Assembly: GCF_013375555.1 (NCBI RefSeq)
Contig: NZ_JABXWB010000001.1
Span: 620,001-684,000, forward strand
DNA length: 64,000 nucleotides
Direction: 5' to 3'
Origin: Sphingobium sp. EM0848
Lineage (GTDB): Bacteria; Pseudomonadota; Alphaproteobacteria; Sphingomonadales; Sphingomonadaceae
A program made the position numbers and the translations under genes. The notes below the pieces were generated by a model. The model had not been told where the DNA came from, did not search any database, and saw only the letters and a list, made by a program, of their open reading frames with translations. Positions 17,454-26,972 of the stretch are shown here, piece by piece (positions within the stretch are counted from its first letter, which is position 1; the number at the start of each line of letters is the position of its first letter).

Positions 17454-18329
17454 ATGCAGAAGCCATTTCAGACGATAGACTATCAATGCCCCGCTCCGCA
17501 TGTCGTGCGGATCGTGCTGGATCGTCCCGCGCACCGCAATGCGCAGGACACGCGGATGCTCTACGAACTCAACGAGGCATTCGACCGTGCCGCGCAGGAT
17601 GACGAGATCAAGGTCATCATCCTGGCTGCGACCGGTCCGCATTTTTCCGCCGGGCACGATCTGCGCGAACCGGACAAGGAGGAGGCGATCGGGCGTCACC
17701 GGACTGTCGGAACCTGGTGCGGCTTCGCCTGCGACGGTGCGGAAGGGCAGATGGCGCGTGAAAAGGAAATGTATCAGGGGCTGTCCGAACGATGGCGCAA
17801 CATCGCGAAGCCGACGATCGCGGCCGTCCAGGGCCGCTGTATTTCCGGGGGACTCATGCTGGTCTGGCCATGCGACATCATCGTCGCGGCGCAGGATGCG
17901 CAGTTCATGGACAATACTGTCGCCATGGGCCTGAACGGCGCGGAATATTTCGCGCATCCATGGGAACTGGGATTCCGCAAGGCGAAGGAGATGCTGTTCA
18001 CAGCCGATTTCCTCAGCGCCGACGATGCCCATCGGCTGGGAATGGTGAACCATGTCGTTCCCGTGGGGGAACTGGGAGGCTTCACGCTGAACCTGGCGCA
18101 AAGGATTGCCCGCAAGCCGCTATTCGCACTGAAGCTCGCCAAGGAAAGCGTCAACAATGCTCAGGATGCACAAGGCCGCAATGGTGTCATGAATGCGGCG
18201 TTCGGCCTACATCAGCTGGCGCACAGCCACAACAAGCTGAAATTCGGCGTGTCGATAGATCCTTCGGGAATCGATCCGGCCATGCGGGGAAAGGTGGTGC
18301 TGCCCGGTCTGGCGGATGTGCCGGACTGA
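17454..18329 (+). CDS. enoyl-CoA hydratase/isomerase family protein
   Basis: This 291-aa crotonase-fold protein has the first oxyanion-hole block FSAGHDL (64-70) and the second in GRCISGGLM near residue 129-137. The insertion after AGHDL (about 35 residues, rich in charged residues) makes it longer than the usual 260 aa. The start is ATG 17454 with GGGGAG eight bases upstream; the first in-frame ATG at 17400 lacks an RBS. It is followed by an old-yellow-enzyme reductase and an SDR on the same strand. It probably hydrates or isomerises an unsaturated acyl-CoA; hydrolase or lyase activity in this superfamily is also possible. Confidence 0.9.
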   Translation: MQKPFQTIDYQCPAPHVVRIVLDRPAHRNAQDTRMLYELNEAFDRAAQDDEIKVIILAATGPHFSAGHDLREPDKEEAIGRHRTVGTWCGFACDGAEGQMAREKEMYQGLSERWRNIAKPTIAAVQGRCISGGLMLVWPCDIIVAAQDAQFMDNTVAMGLNGAEYFAHPWELGFRKAKEMLFTADFLSADDAHRLGMVNHVVPVGELGGFTLNLAQRIARKPLFALKLAKESVNNAQDAQGRNGVMNAAFGLHQLAHSHNKLKFGVSIDPSGIDPAMRGKVVLPGLADVPD

Positions 18330-18347
18330 TCGTGGCCGTCGCGTTTT

Positions 18348-18363
18348 CATTATCTATGTGATG
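18348..18363. promoter_or_regulatory. putative operator, CATYA-N6-TRATG (exact)
   Basis: CATTATCTATGTGATG is an exact match to the shared repeat. It lies 18 bp after the hydratase stop and about 115 bp before the OYE start, suggesting the OYE-SDR pair has its own regulated promoter. Confidence 0.55.
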
Positions 18364-18477
18364 AAGATGCGCCAAGACGCCGGGAAGGGCTTAGTGGTCT
18401 TTCCTCGGGCGTCCAGGCGTGAAAAACTCCTCACAATTTCAACCGGCCTGGCAAAAGCCGCAATGAATGGGAAGCGG

Positions 18478-19584
18478 ATGTCACTTGAGAAGCTGTTTGC
18501 GCCCTGTACGATCAAGGGGCTCGATCTGAAGAACCGCATCGTCATGGCGCCCATGACCCGGTACAAATCGCCCGGCGGCATATTGAGCGACGAGATGAAG
18601 GCCTATTATGGCCGCCGCGCGCGCGCCGATGTCGGCATGATCATATCCGAAGCCACCGGGATCGACCGCGCCTGTTCGCTCAATCATCCCGACGTGCCCC
18701 GATTTCATGGCGATGCGGCGCTGGCCGCCTGGGCCGATGCGGGCAGAGACGTTGCATCGGCGGGATGCGTGATGGCGCCTCAACTATGGCATGTCGGTGC
18801 GGTCAATGCGGGACAGCCCAAGGGATGGGCGCCCGAACGGCCCTATGAAAGCCCTTCCGGTTATCTGGACGCAAAGCACAAAAATGGCGTGGCGATGAGC
18901 GAGGAGGATATAGCGGACGCCGTGGCGGCTTATTCGCAGGCCGCCGTCGCCGCCCGGGATGCAGGCTTTCCGTGCCTGGAACTGCACGGCGCCCACGGCT
19001 ATCTGATCGATCAGTTTTTCTGGGACGTCACCAATCGCCGGGAAGACGCCTATGGATCGAAGGACCTGCCCGGTCGGGCCCGTTTCGCTGCGGAGGTGTT
19101 GAAGGCGGTTCGCCAGGTCGTGGGTCCGGACTATCCGATCATCCTGCGCCTGTCGCAATGGAAGCAGCAGGATTATGGGGCCAAGCTTGCCGCCACGCCG
19201 GAGGCTTTGGACAAATGGCTCACGGTGCTGATGGATGCCGGCGCCGATATCTTCCATTGTTCCCAGCGCCGCTTCTGGGAGGCGGAATTCGAAGGGTCTC
19301 CGCTCAACTTCGCGGGCTGGGCGAAGAAGCTGACCGGCGCACCTTCCATCACCGTGGGCTCGATCGGCCTGCACGGCGACATGATCGCCACCATAACCCG
19401 TTTCGAGGGCGCTGCCTTGGCGTCGCTGGACGAACTGCTGGAACGTCTGGACCGGGACGAGTTCGACCTCGTGGCGGTCGGGCGGGCGCTGATCCAGGAC
19501 CCGCTCTGGGCGACCAAGGTCAGGGAAGGGCGCGATTCGGAACTGCAACCGTTCGACGCCGCATCGCTCGCGTCGATATATTGA
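18478..19584 (+). CDS. NADH:flavin oxidoreductase, old yellow enzyme family
   Basis: This 368-aa FMN-dependent TIM-barrel reductase acts on activated C=C bonds. The N-terminal flavin segment is RIVMAPMTRYK (20-30) and PQLWHVG (101-107) follows. The substrate-binding His pair is His170/His173 in HGAHGYLIDQFF, followed by the N-x-R-x-D-x-YG block; DLVAVGRALIQDP near the C-terminus binds FMN phosphate. The start is ATG 18478 after GGGAAG; an in-frame ATG at 18463 has no better RBS. It is followed after 15 bp by an SDR. The family includes enone, morphinone and steroid double-bond reductases, which would suit reduction of a ring enone or unsaturated acyl-CoA here. Confidence 0.93.
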   Translation: MSLEKLFAPCTIKGLDLKNRIVMAPMTRYKSPGGILSDEMKAYYGRRARADVGMIISEATGIDRACSLNHPDVPRFHGDAALAAWADAGRDVASAGCVMAPQLWHVGAVNAGQPKGWAPERPYESPSGYLDAKHKNGVAMSEEDIADAVAAYSQAAVAARDAGFPCLELHGAHGYLIDQFFWDVTNRREDAYGSKDLPGRARFAAEVLKAVRQVVGPDYPIILRLSQWKQQDYGAKLAATPEALDKWLTVLMDAGADIFHCSQRRFWEAEFEGSPLNFAGWAKKLTGAPSITVGSIGLHGDMIATITRFEGAALASLDELLERLDRDEFDLVAVGRALIQDPLWATKVREGRDSELQPFDAASLASIY

Positions 19585-19599
19585 AGGCGTAGAACGGCG

Positions 19600-20316
19600 A
19601 TGCTCGCGCAGGATTTGGCAGGCAAGACGATACTGGTGACGGGCGGCACGTCCGGCATCGGGCTTGCCATTGCCGCCCGGTTCGCCGATGCTGGCGCGCA
19701 CGTGCATGTCACGGGCACACGCGCCGCCACCAGCGATTATGATGTCGACCTCAGCCGTTTCCGCTTCCATAGCTGCCGGCTGGAACGGCCGGAGGACCGG
19801 GAGGCGCTGTTCGACGGCGTCGGGTCGCTCGACGTGCTGGTCAACAATGCGGGAGGTTCATCGCCGGACGAGTATCAGCTTGAAAATTTCGCGGCGACCC
19901 TGAACCTCAATCTGGTTGCCGTGATGGATCTGTGCGTTCGCGCGCATGCCGTTCTGACAAAGCCTGGTGGCGCCATCGTCAACATCGGTTCCATCGTGTC
20001 CTTTCTGGCGAATGACCGTTCGCCCGGTTACACCGCCGCGAAATCTGGATTGCTGGGGCTGACGAGGGCGCTGGGCGCGCGGTGGGCGAGTGATGGCGTG
20101 CGGGTCAATATGATTGCGCCCGGCTTCATCGCGACGGACCTGTTCGCGGCGCATTTCAAGGGGCAGCGTGCCGAGAAGGCGATGCAGCGCATCCCCTTCG
20201 GCCGTTGGGGCGAACCGCGCGAGATCGCCAGTGCGGCGCTGTTCCTTGCCTCGGACGCAGCTTCCTATATTACCGGAACATCGCTGACGATCGATGGCGG
20301 GGCCATGTTGCGCTGA
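19600..20316 (+). CDS. SDR family oxidoreductase
   Basis: This 238-aa classical SDR has TGGTSGIG (14-21), NNAG (82-85), Ser131 in VNIGS and Tyr144/Lys148 in YTAAK. The C-terminus is LTIDGGAMLR. It starts 15 bp after the OYE stop and is probably cotranscribed with it. It ends 16 bp before a convergent kinase gene, with no hairpin visible between them. It probably acts on a hydroxyl/keto pair in the same molecule as the OYE; the exact substrate is unknown. Confidence 0.92.
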   Translation: MLAQDLAGKTILVTGGTSGIGLAIAARFADAGAHVHVTGTRAATSDYDVDLSRFRFHSCRLERPEDREALFDGVGSLDVLVNNAGGSSPDEYQLENFAATLNLNLVAVMDLCVRAHAVLTKPGGAIVNIGSIVSFLANDRSPGYTAAKSGLLGLTRALGARWASDGVRVNMIAPGFIATDLFAAHFKGQRAEKAMQRIPFGRWGEPREIASAALFLASDAASYITGTSLTIDGGAMLR

Positions 20317-20332
20317 CCTGGGGCGCGAAGCG

Positions 20333-21373
20333 TCAACGCGTGGCGGTCGCCCGCCCCAGCGCCGCGAAGCTGGCCAGCGTGTCCTGAATGCCATGCGCGC
20401 TGGCCGAAGCGGCATTGCCGCGGCGGAATCGGCCCAGCACCCCATGTGCAATGGCCGCGAACCGAAACATGTTGACGACAAGATAGGGCGTCAGGTCGGG
20501 GATCGCGGGACGACCCGTGGCGGCGCAATAGGCTTCCACATACTCCTCCTCGCGCATCAGGCCCATCGCCGCGAGGTCCTGCCCGGCAAGCCCCCAATGC
20601 ACGGTCGGCGGCGCGCGGAACATCATGACGTGATTGGCGAGGTCCACCAGCGGATCGCCAAGCGTGGACAGTTCCCAGTCCAGAACGGCGCTGATGCGTG
20701 GTTCCACCGGGTCGAAGATCATATTGTCGCACCGATAGTCGCCATGGACGATTCGGGCCGGGCCGCCTTCGGGGATATTGTCGTGCAGCCAGTCGGCCAG
20801 ATAATCCATGTCGACCAGACGCCCGGTTTCGGGATCGGCTCTGTATTGTTTTGACCAGAGCGCGACCTGCCGCTCGAAATAGCCGGTCGGGCGGCCATAG
20901 TCACCCAGCCCCACTGTTTCGGGATCGATCAGGTGCAGGCGCGCCAGCGTGTCGTTCATGGCCAGCATGTGATCGGCGCGGGCGGATCGACCGACATCGC
21001 GGAACATTCCGTCCCAGAAGATGCGGCCTTCCACCAGGTCCATCACATAGAACCAGCTGCCGATGACGGCGTCGTCGGTGCAAAGGGCGCGGACAGTGGG
21101 CACCGGGAAGTCGATGGCGCCCAATGCGCGCATCACTCGCGCCTCGCGATCCACGGCATGCGCGCCCTTGAGCAATGCTCCGGCTGGTTTCCGGCGCATG
21201 ACGTAGCGGGCGGACGGCGTTTCCAGCCGGAAGGTCGGGTTGGATTGGCCGCCTGCAAATTGCGTGACGGTCAAGGGACCCTGAAATTCCGGAACATGCG
21301 CGCCGAGCCAATGCGCCAGTGCCGCCTCGTCGAAACGGGCATTGCCGCGCACAGCGACGACGGGCGTGTTCAT
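20333..21373 (-). CDS. APH-family phosphotransferase, ACAD10/11-type
   Basis: This 346-aa kinase has the subfamily loop GGQSNPTF (41-48), HGDYRCDN (Asp212, Asn217) and LDWE (Asp232) followed by STLGDPLVDLA. The start at 21373 overlaps the stop of the upstream hydratase by ATGA. It ends the five-gene minus operon thiolase - ACAD - hydratase - hydratase - kinase. GGQSNPT is the form found in ACAD10/11 kinase domains (family knowledge). It has no ACAD11-like dehydrogenase next to it, so it may share the one at 15887 or act on a different hydroxyacyl-CoA. It is the second of three such kinases in the window. Confidence 0.88.
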   Translation of the reverse strand: MNTPVVAVRGNARFDEAALAHWLGAHVPEFQGPLTVTQFAGGQSNPTFRLETPSARYVMRRKPAGALLKGAHAVDREARVMRALGAIDFPVPTVRALCTDDAVIGSWFYVMDLVEGRIFWDGMFRDVGRSARADHMLAMNDTLARLHLIDPETVGLGDYGRPTGYFERQVALWSKQYRADPETGRLVDMDYLADWLHDNIPEGGPARIVHGDYRCDNMIFDPVEPRISAVLDWELSTLGDPLVDLANHVMMFRAPPTVHWGLAGQDLAAMGLMREEEYVEAYCAATGRPAIPDLTPYLVVNMFRFAAIAHGVLGRFRRGNAASASAHGIQDTLASFAALGRATATR

Positions 21374-22290
21374 GACGGATCGTTGCCGGACTGTTCGGGG
21401 CCTTCGAGCGCGAAAGGCGGATCACGCCACCATGGATAGAAATCCGGCATGTCGCTCGACACCCGCATCGGGAAGTCGGCCGGCCGCTTTTCCATGAAGG
21501 ATGCGACGCCCTCTCGCGCATTCGCGCTCTGGCTGAGATAGAGGGTCGCCCGGCTGTCTATCCGATGCGCCTCCATGGGATGCGCCATGCCCAACCCGCG
21601 CCAGAGCATCTGGCGTGTGAGCGAGACAGAGACCGCCGCCGTGTTGTCGGCGATTTCGCGCGCGATCTTGCGCGCGGCGTCGAGCAGCTGCTCATCCGGG
21701 TGGATGCTCTGCACGAGGCCGCCTTCGAGCGCCTCCTGCGCGCCGAATATGCGGCCGCTATAGCACCATTGCAGCGCGCGGGAGATGCCGACTACGCGGG
21801 GGAGGAACCAGGAGGAGGCGGCCTCCGGCACGATGCCGCGCCGCGCGAAGACAAAGCCGAACCGCGCGCTCTCGCTCGCCAGGCGGATGTCCATGGGCAG
21901 GGTCATGGTGGACCCGATGCCGACAGCAGCGCCGTTGATGGCGGCGATGATCGGCTTTTGCAGGGCGAAGATGCGCAGGGTCAGCCGGCCGCCGCCGTCG
22001 CGCGCCGCCTCGCTGTCATAGTTGAAACTGCCATCGGCATGCCGCGCTTCACTCTTGCCGGAGGCCATGAAGCCATCAGCCCCTCCGGACAGGTCGGCGC
22101 CCGCGCAAAAAGCCTTGCCCGCGCCAGTGACGATCACCGCCCGCACGGCGTCGTTGGCATCGATCCGGTCGAACACCTCGATCATTTCCGACATCATCTG
22201 GCCGGTAAAGGCATTCATCCTGTCGGGCCGAGACAAGGTGATGATGGCGATGCCATCGGCGAGCGCATAACCTATCGTTTCGAACTGCAT
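21370..22290 (-). CDS. enoyl-CoA hydratase/isomerase family protein
   Basis: This 306-aa crotonase superfamily member has oxyanion-hole blocks FCAGADL (61-67) and INGAAVGIG. A GIVPEAASSW segment carries the region of the catalytic Glu. The start is ATG 22290 with GGGAGAGG directly upstream; the 69 codons in frame before it are basic and lack an RBS. It is 47 bp downstream of a second crotonase and overlaps the kinase gene downstream. An insert of about 20 residues after AGADL gives it its extra length. It could be a hydratase, isomerase or retro-Claisen-type enzyme. Confidence 0.9.
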   Translation of the reverse strand: MQFETIGYALADGIAIITLSRPDRMNAFTGQMMSEMIEVFDRIDANDAVRAVIVTGAGKAFCAGADLSGGADGFMASGKSEARHADGSFNYDSEAARDGGGRLTLRIFALQKPIIAAINGAAVGIGSTMTLPMDIRLASESARFGFVFARRGIVPEAASSWFLPRVVGISRALQWCYSGRIFGAQEALEGGLVQSIHPDEQLLDAARKIAREIADNTAAVSVSLTRQMLWRGLGMAHPMEAHRIDSRATLYLSQSANAREGVASFMEKRPADFPMRVSSDMPDFYPWWRDPPFALEGPEQSGNDPS

Positions 22291-22337
22291 ATCCTCTCCC
22301 ATCGCTTCCCGGCGCCGTGACCGCGCGGCCCGGCCGT

Positions 22338-23117
22338 TCAGTCTTCGAATATCGGCATGCGCCCCGCCATTCCCGCCGCGACCGCCTCGCGATGGTGCGC
22401 ACCCTCCAGCAACGCGATCTGTTCCGTCGTTTCCCGGCGCAGGACCCTTGCCGGATCGGAGCCAGCGCCAGCGTCTAGCAGCCGCTTGGCGGCGCACACG
22501 GCGCTGGGGCTCATGCTTGCAATCTGCCCTGCCAGCGCCAGGGCGGCGTCGAGCGGATCGATCTCGCTGCGGGTGCAGATGCCCAAACGCACGGCTTCAT
22601 CGCCGTCGAATTCGCGCGCGCTGAACAGAAGCTCGGCAAGCCGGTCCCGTCCCGTCATGGCCGGCAGCAGCAGCATGCCCGCCATGTCGGGCACCAGACC
22701 CCATTGCAGTTCCCTGATTGACAGTCGCGCCGCAGGCGCGACGAGGCGGATATCCGCACCCAGGACGAGTTGCAGGCCGCCGCCAAAGGCGACCCCATGG
22801 ATCGCGGCGATCACCGGCACGGGCAATCGGCGCCATTGCAGTACGGCTCGCTGGGGAAGGTTGGCGCCGTTGTCGTCGCGATCCTCCAGTCCCAATGATG
22901 TGGGACCGGCCTGTAATGCTTCAAGGTCGATCCCTGCGCAAAAGCCGCGTCCTTCGCCGGACAGGACCACCGCCCGACAATCCGTGCGCCCTTCCAGTGC
23001 CTGGGCTGCGGCCACCAGTTCCTCAAGCAGCGGCGCCGTGATGGCATTCAGCCGGTCGGGGCGGTTCAGCGTCACATGCGCGACATGTCCGTCCCAGCGA
23101 GTGCGCACCAAAGTCAC
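22338..23117 (-). CDS. enoyl-CoA hydratase/isomerase family protein
   Basis: This 259-aa crotonase of standard length has FCAGIDL (59-65) and HGVAFGGGLQL as the oxyanion hole, and GLVPDMAGM in the catalytic region, where Asp appears in the usual Glu position. It starts with GTG at 23117, two bases after the ACAD stop, with GGAGG seven bases upstream inside the end of the ACAD gene. It is translationally close to the ACAD and probably works on its product. Confidence 0.9.
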   Translation of the reverse strand: MTLVRTRWDGHVAHVTLNRPDRLNAITAPLLEELVAAAQALEGRTDCRAVVLSGEGRGFCAGIDLEALQAGPTSLGLEDRDDNGANLPQRAVLQWRRLPVPVIAAIHGVAFGGGLQLVLGADIRLVAPAARLSIRELQWGLVPDMAGMLLLPAMTGRDRLAELLFSAREFDGDEAVRLGICTRSEIDPLDAALALAGQIASMSPSAVCAAKRLLDAGAGSDPARVLRRETTEQIALLEGAHHREAVAAGMAGRMPIFED

Positions 23118-23119
23118 GG

Positions 23120-24295
23120 TCAGCCCTCCAGGCTGCGCGCGATCAACAGCTTCATGACTTCGCTGGTGCCGCCATAGATGCGCTTGACCCTAACATCCTT
23201 GTACATTTGAGCGATGGGATATTCGTTCATATATCCATAGCCGCCGAACATCTGCTGACAGGTGTCGACAATCTGCTGCGCGCGTTCCGACACCCAATAT
23301 TTGGCCATGCTCGCGGTCGTCGCGTCCAAAGTGCCGTTCATATAGCGCGTGATGCAATCATCGACGAACGTCCTGGCGATCACGGCCTCGGTCTTGCACT
23401 CCGCCAGCTTGAACTGCGTGTTCTGGAAATCCAGCAGGCGCTGTCCGAAGGCCTTGCGCTCGCGCACATAATCCAGCGTGACAGAAAGGGCGGCTTCTAT
23501 CGTCGCCAGGCTTTCAATGGCGATGATGAGCCGTTCCTTGGACAATTGCTGCATCAGCATGCGCATGCCCTTGCCTTCGCCGTCCGCGCCGCCGATCAGG
23601 TTGTCGGCCGGCACATGGACATCGTCGAAGAAGAGTTCGGACGTGTCGCCCATCTCCACGCCCACCTTGTCCAGATTGCGGCCGCGCCGGAAGCCCTCTG
23701 CATCGCGGGCTTCCACGACGAAGAGGGAGATCGCCTTGCCGCCGTCTTCCCGATCCGTTTTCGCGGCGACGATGATCAGGTCGGCATGCTGGCCATTGGT
23801 GATGAACGTCTTTTGGCCCGAAATCCGATATCCATTGCCGTCCTTTCGCGCTGTGGTGCGAATGCCCTGAAGATCGGACCCGGTGCCGGGCTCGGTCATG
23901 GCGATCGCGGCGATATATTCGCCCGACGCCAGTTTTGGCAGCCATCTGCGCTTCTGTTCCTCTGTGCCGTAGGTCGCGATATAGGGCGCGCAGATCGCAT
24001 TGTGGAGCGGGATGCCGAAACCGTCCGCGCCGGCCCCCGTCATGCGGCGGATCAACACCGCCTCATGTCGGAAGTCGCCGCCAGCGCCCCCATAGCTGGC
24101 GTCGATGGAAATGCCGACTAAACCGGCCTGCGCGGCTTCGGACCATGCAGCGCGCGGCACGATGCCGTCCTCGCGCCATTGCGCCAGCCGTTCGGGCGCA
24201 AGCTTGTCTTCGACATAACGGCGTACGCTATCGTCGAACATGACGATTTCATCGTCCATCCAGGCTGCGGGTTCGGTGAATAAATCGGTCGGCAT
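23120..24295 (-). CDS. acyl-CoA dehydrogenase, long-chain/isovaleryl-like
   Basis: This 391-aa ACAD has [14 protein letters not shown] and [11 protein letters not shown] as FAD/substrate segments and the arginine-containing [12 protein letters not shown] helix. The C-terminal segment is [10 protein letters not shown], with Gly at the place of the short-chain catalytic Glu. This is the pattern of the LCAD/IVD group, whose base lies elsewhere. The start is ATG 24295 with a modest GGAAAAG RBS; the longer reading to 24400 overlaps the thiolase gene. It lies 41 bp after the thiolase and is followed by two crotonases. Together they form most of a beta-oxidation set. Confidence 0.93.
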   Translation of the reverse strand: MPTDLFTEPAAWMDDEIVMFDDSVRRYVEDKLAPERLAQWREDGIVPRAAWSEAAQAGLVGISIDASYGGAGGDFRHEAVLIRRMTGAGADGFGIPLHNAICAPYIATYGTEEQKRRWLPKLASGEYIAAIAMTEPGTGSDLQGIRTTARKDGNGYRISGQKTFITNGQHADLIIVAAKTDREDGGKAISLFVVEARDAEGFRRGRNLDKVGVEMGDTSELFFDDVHVPADNLIGGADGEGKGMRMLMQQLSKERLIIAIESLATIEAALSVTLDYVRERKAFGQRLLDFQNTQFKLAECKTEAVIARTFVDDCITRYMNGTLDATTASMAKYWVSERAQQIVDTCQQMFGGYGYMNEYPIAQMYKDVRVKRIYGGTSEVMKLLIARSLEG

Positions 24296-24336
24296 CGTCT
24301 TTTCCGCTATCCAGTCCTTGTTCGCCAGGGCGTTCC

Positions 24337-25605
24337 TCAGTCGACAAAATCTTCCACGCACTCGATGATGATCGCCGGGGCCATGCCGCCAGCCGCGCAC
24401 ATGGTGGCAAGGCCGTAGCGACCACCGGTGCGTTCCAACTCGTCGACCAGCGTCCCGATCAGGATCGCGCCCGTCGCTCCGATGGGATGGCCCAGCGCTA
24501 TCGAGCCGCCATTGACATTGACCTTGGCGCGATCGAGGTCGAGGTCCCTGATGAACTTCTCGGCCACGATGGCGAACGCCTCATTGATTTCCCAAAGGGC
24601 GATATCGTCTTTCGTCAGTCCGGCCTTGGCGAGAACCTTCTTGGCGGCGGGGACCGGTGCGTTCAGCATCAGCGTGGGGTCATCCCCCATGTTCGCCGTC
24701 GCCACTACGCGGGCCCGAGGCTTCAGCCCGTTTTTGCGCGCATAGTCCTTCGAGGCGAGCAGGACGGCCGCCGCGCCGTCGACGACGCCCGAACTATTGC
24801 CCGCATGGTGGAAATTCTTCACTTCCACATCCGGATAGCGGCGATTGATCTGGGAGCGGAAGGTGTCGCCCTTTTCGTTGAAGGCATAGTCGATCAGCCC
24901 CTCAAAGGCGGGCTTCAGCTGCCCCAGCCCCTCGGCCGTCGTCTCGGGCCGCGGATATTCCTCCTTGTCCAATACGACATTGCCCGCGTCGTCCAGCACC
25001 GCCACGACAGACTTGTCGAACCGGCCTTCGGCGATGGCTTGCGCGGCGCGGCGCTGGCTTTCCGCTCCAAATGCGTCGAGCGCCTCGCGGCCGATGCCTT
25101 CGATGCTGGCGATGGCGTCGGCGCAAATGCCCTGATGCGATTGGGGATGGCGTGCGTCGAGACGCTCGTTATAGGAACCCATCAGCGTCATGGGCAGGCC
25201 GGCGGCGACCTCTTCCTTTTCGCGGGCGCCCGTGAAGCTCATCATCTCCGTGCCGCCGGCGATGACGCAATCTTCCATCCCGCTCATGATCTGGGCGGAA
25301 GCAAGGGCGACAGTGCTGATCCCGCCGCCGCAGAAACGGTCTAGCGTCATGCCCGAAGCCGATACGTCATAGCCCGCGTCCAGCGCGGCCATGCGGCCCA
25401 GATCGCCGCCCTGCTTGCCCTTCTGCGAGGAAGTGGACCAGATGATGTCATCGACCGTGCTGGTGTCCAGTCCGTTCCGTTCGGCAATCGCCTTGAGACA
25501 GGTGGCCGCCAGATGCTGCGGATGCAAATTGGCCAGCGCGCCCTTGCCAACCTTGCCGATCCCTCGCGGGGTGCGAACCGCGTCGATGATATATGCGTCA
25601 GTCAT
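24337..25605 (-). CDS. acetyl-CoA C-acyltransferase (thiolase)
   Basis: This 422-aa thiolase has the nucleophile Cys92 in DRFCGGG, His373 in GHPIGATGA and the second catalytic Cys403 in CAAGGMAPA. The length is typical of FadA/FadI-type enzymes. The start is ATG 25605 with GGAGAAGCGGAT upstream. It is the first gene of the minus operon and is divergent from the MDR at 25890 (284-bp gap). It is predicted to cleave a 3-oxoacyl-CoA with CoA in the cytoplasm. Confidence 0.95.
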   Translation of the reverse strand: MTDAYIIDAVRTPRGIGKVGKGALANLHPQHLAATCLKAIAERNGLDTSTVDDIIWSTSSQKGKQGGDLGRMAALDAGYDVSASGMTLDRFCGGGISTVALASAQIMSGMEDCVIAGGTEMMSFTGAREKEEVAAGLPMTLMGSYNERLDARHPQSHQGICADAIASIEGIGREALDAFGAESQRRAAQAIAEGRFDKSVVAVLDDAGNVVLDKEEYPRPETTAEGLGQLKPAFEGLIDYAFNEKGDTFRSQINRRYPDVEVKNFHHAGNSSGVVDGAAAVLLASKDYARKNGLKPRARVVATANMGDDPTLMLNAPVPAAKKVLAKAGLTKDDIALWEINEAFAIVAEKFIRDLDLDRAKVNVNGGSIALGHPIGATGAILIGTLVDELERTGGRYGLATMCAAGGMAPAIIIECVEDFVD

Positions 25606-25889
25606 ATCCGCTTCTCCATATCATGGGGCGCAGGCGCGGCATCCCATCGTCGCGTCAGGCCATTTGCAACAGAAGGCTCAGATGCTTCGTTCGCCGGCAA
25701 CGCTAAAGAAACCGCGTCGGCATTCCGGAGCCTGTCGATACCAGCCTGTGGCAAGTGTTTGCGGCGTTGGATAGCCCTCCATGTATCGATCACCAGTATA
25801 ATATCTTTCCCGACATCTTCACCTGGGGCCTTCTTCGCGAAACGTTACGCAGCGACACCCAGCCCAAAAATGGAGAGGAATCGGCAGGT

Positions 25890-26894
25890 ATGAAGGCATT
25901 GGTTAGCAACTTGCCCGGCGGACCGGACACGCTTGAGATCGTCGATCTACCGGAGCCGTCGGTGGGACCGGGCGAATTGCGCGTGCGGGTGGTCGCCTGC
26001 GGCATCAATTATCCCGACGTCCTTGTCATCGAGGATAAATATCAGGCTCGGCCCACCCGGCCCTTTTCCCCCGGCGCGGAGTTTTCCGGCATTGTGGATG
26101 CTGTGGGCGAGGGCGTGGAAGGTTTCGCGCCAGGGGACCGAATCCTGGCGGCCGGCAGGTTCGGCGCTCTGGCCGAGCTTGTCGTCATCGACGCGGTGCG
26201 GTGCCATCATCTTCCCGACACGCTGTCGTTCGAGACCGGCGCGGCCATCCAGTTCACCTATGCGACATCCTATCATGCGCTCCAGGACCGGGCACGGCTT
26301 CAGCCGGGCGAGACGCTGTTCGTCATGGGCGCGGCCGGGGGCGTGGGGCTGACGGCGGTGGAGCTTGGCCGTATGATGGGCGCAACCGTGATCGCCGGAG
26401 TGTCCAGCGAGGAAAAGGCGCAGGCCGCGCGGGCGGCCGGGGCGCACGCGACATTGATATATCCGGCGGGTCCGCTCGACACCGAGGCGCAGCGCGCCTT
26501 CAGCAAGGCGATCCGGGAAACGGCGGGCGGCGACGTGGACGTCGTCTATGATCCGGTGGGCGGTAGCTTCGCCGAACCGGCGCTGCGCACGCTCGCCTGG
26601 GAAGGTCGCTATCTGGTAATCGGATTTCCTGCCGGGATTCCGAACATCCCGCTCAATCTGACACTGCTGAAGGGATGCCAGATCATCGGGGTCTTCGCAG
26701 GGGCCTACAGCGAACGCTTCCCGGATCGCTATCGGGCGATGGTCGATGAACTGATCGAAAAGGTCGCCAAAGGCGAATTGCGACCCGTGATTTCCAACGT
26801 GTTCCCGTTGGAGCAAGGAGGTGCGGCCATTGCCGAGCTTGCCGATCGGAAGGCGAAGGGCAAAGTGATCGTTCGCGTTGCAGCACAGCCATAG
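25890..26894 (+). CDS. NADPH:quinone oxidoreductase-type MDR protein
   Basis: This 334-aa zinc-free MDR enzyme has GINYPDVLVIEDKYQ in the GroES domain, PGAEFSGIV, and the cofactor loop GAAGGVGLTAVELG with downstream GVSSEEKAQAARAAGA. It has the two-domain layout and length of QOR/enoyl reductase proteins. The start is ATG 25890 after GGAGAGG. It is followed by the alpha/beta ACAD pair on the same strand. It probably reduces an enoyl or quinoid intermediate with NADPH. Confidence 0.92.
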   Translation: MKALVSNLPGGPDTLEIVDLPEPSVGPGELRVRVVACGINYPDVLVIEDKYQARPTRPFSPGAEFSGIVDAVGEGVEGFAPGDRILAAGRFGALAELVVIDAVRCHHLPDTLSFETGAAIQFTYATSYHALQDRARLQPGETLFVMGAAGGVGLTAVELGRMMGATVIAGVSSEEKAQAARAAGAHATLIYPAGPLDTEAQRAFSKAIRETAGGDVDVVYDPVGGSFAEPALRTLAWEGRYLVIGFPAGIPNIPLNLTLLKGCQIIGVFAGAYSERFPDRYRAMVDELIEKVAKGELRPVISNVFPLEQGGAAIAELADRKAKGKVIVRVAAQP

Positions 26895-26972
26895 GATGTT
26901 CACGCGCAGGCGCAAGCGATGCCTTTCGTGTCGAATGGCCCGATGAAGCGACCTGTTTTGGAGAGGAAGAAA

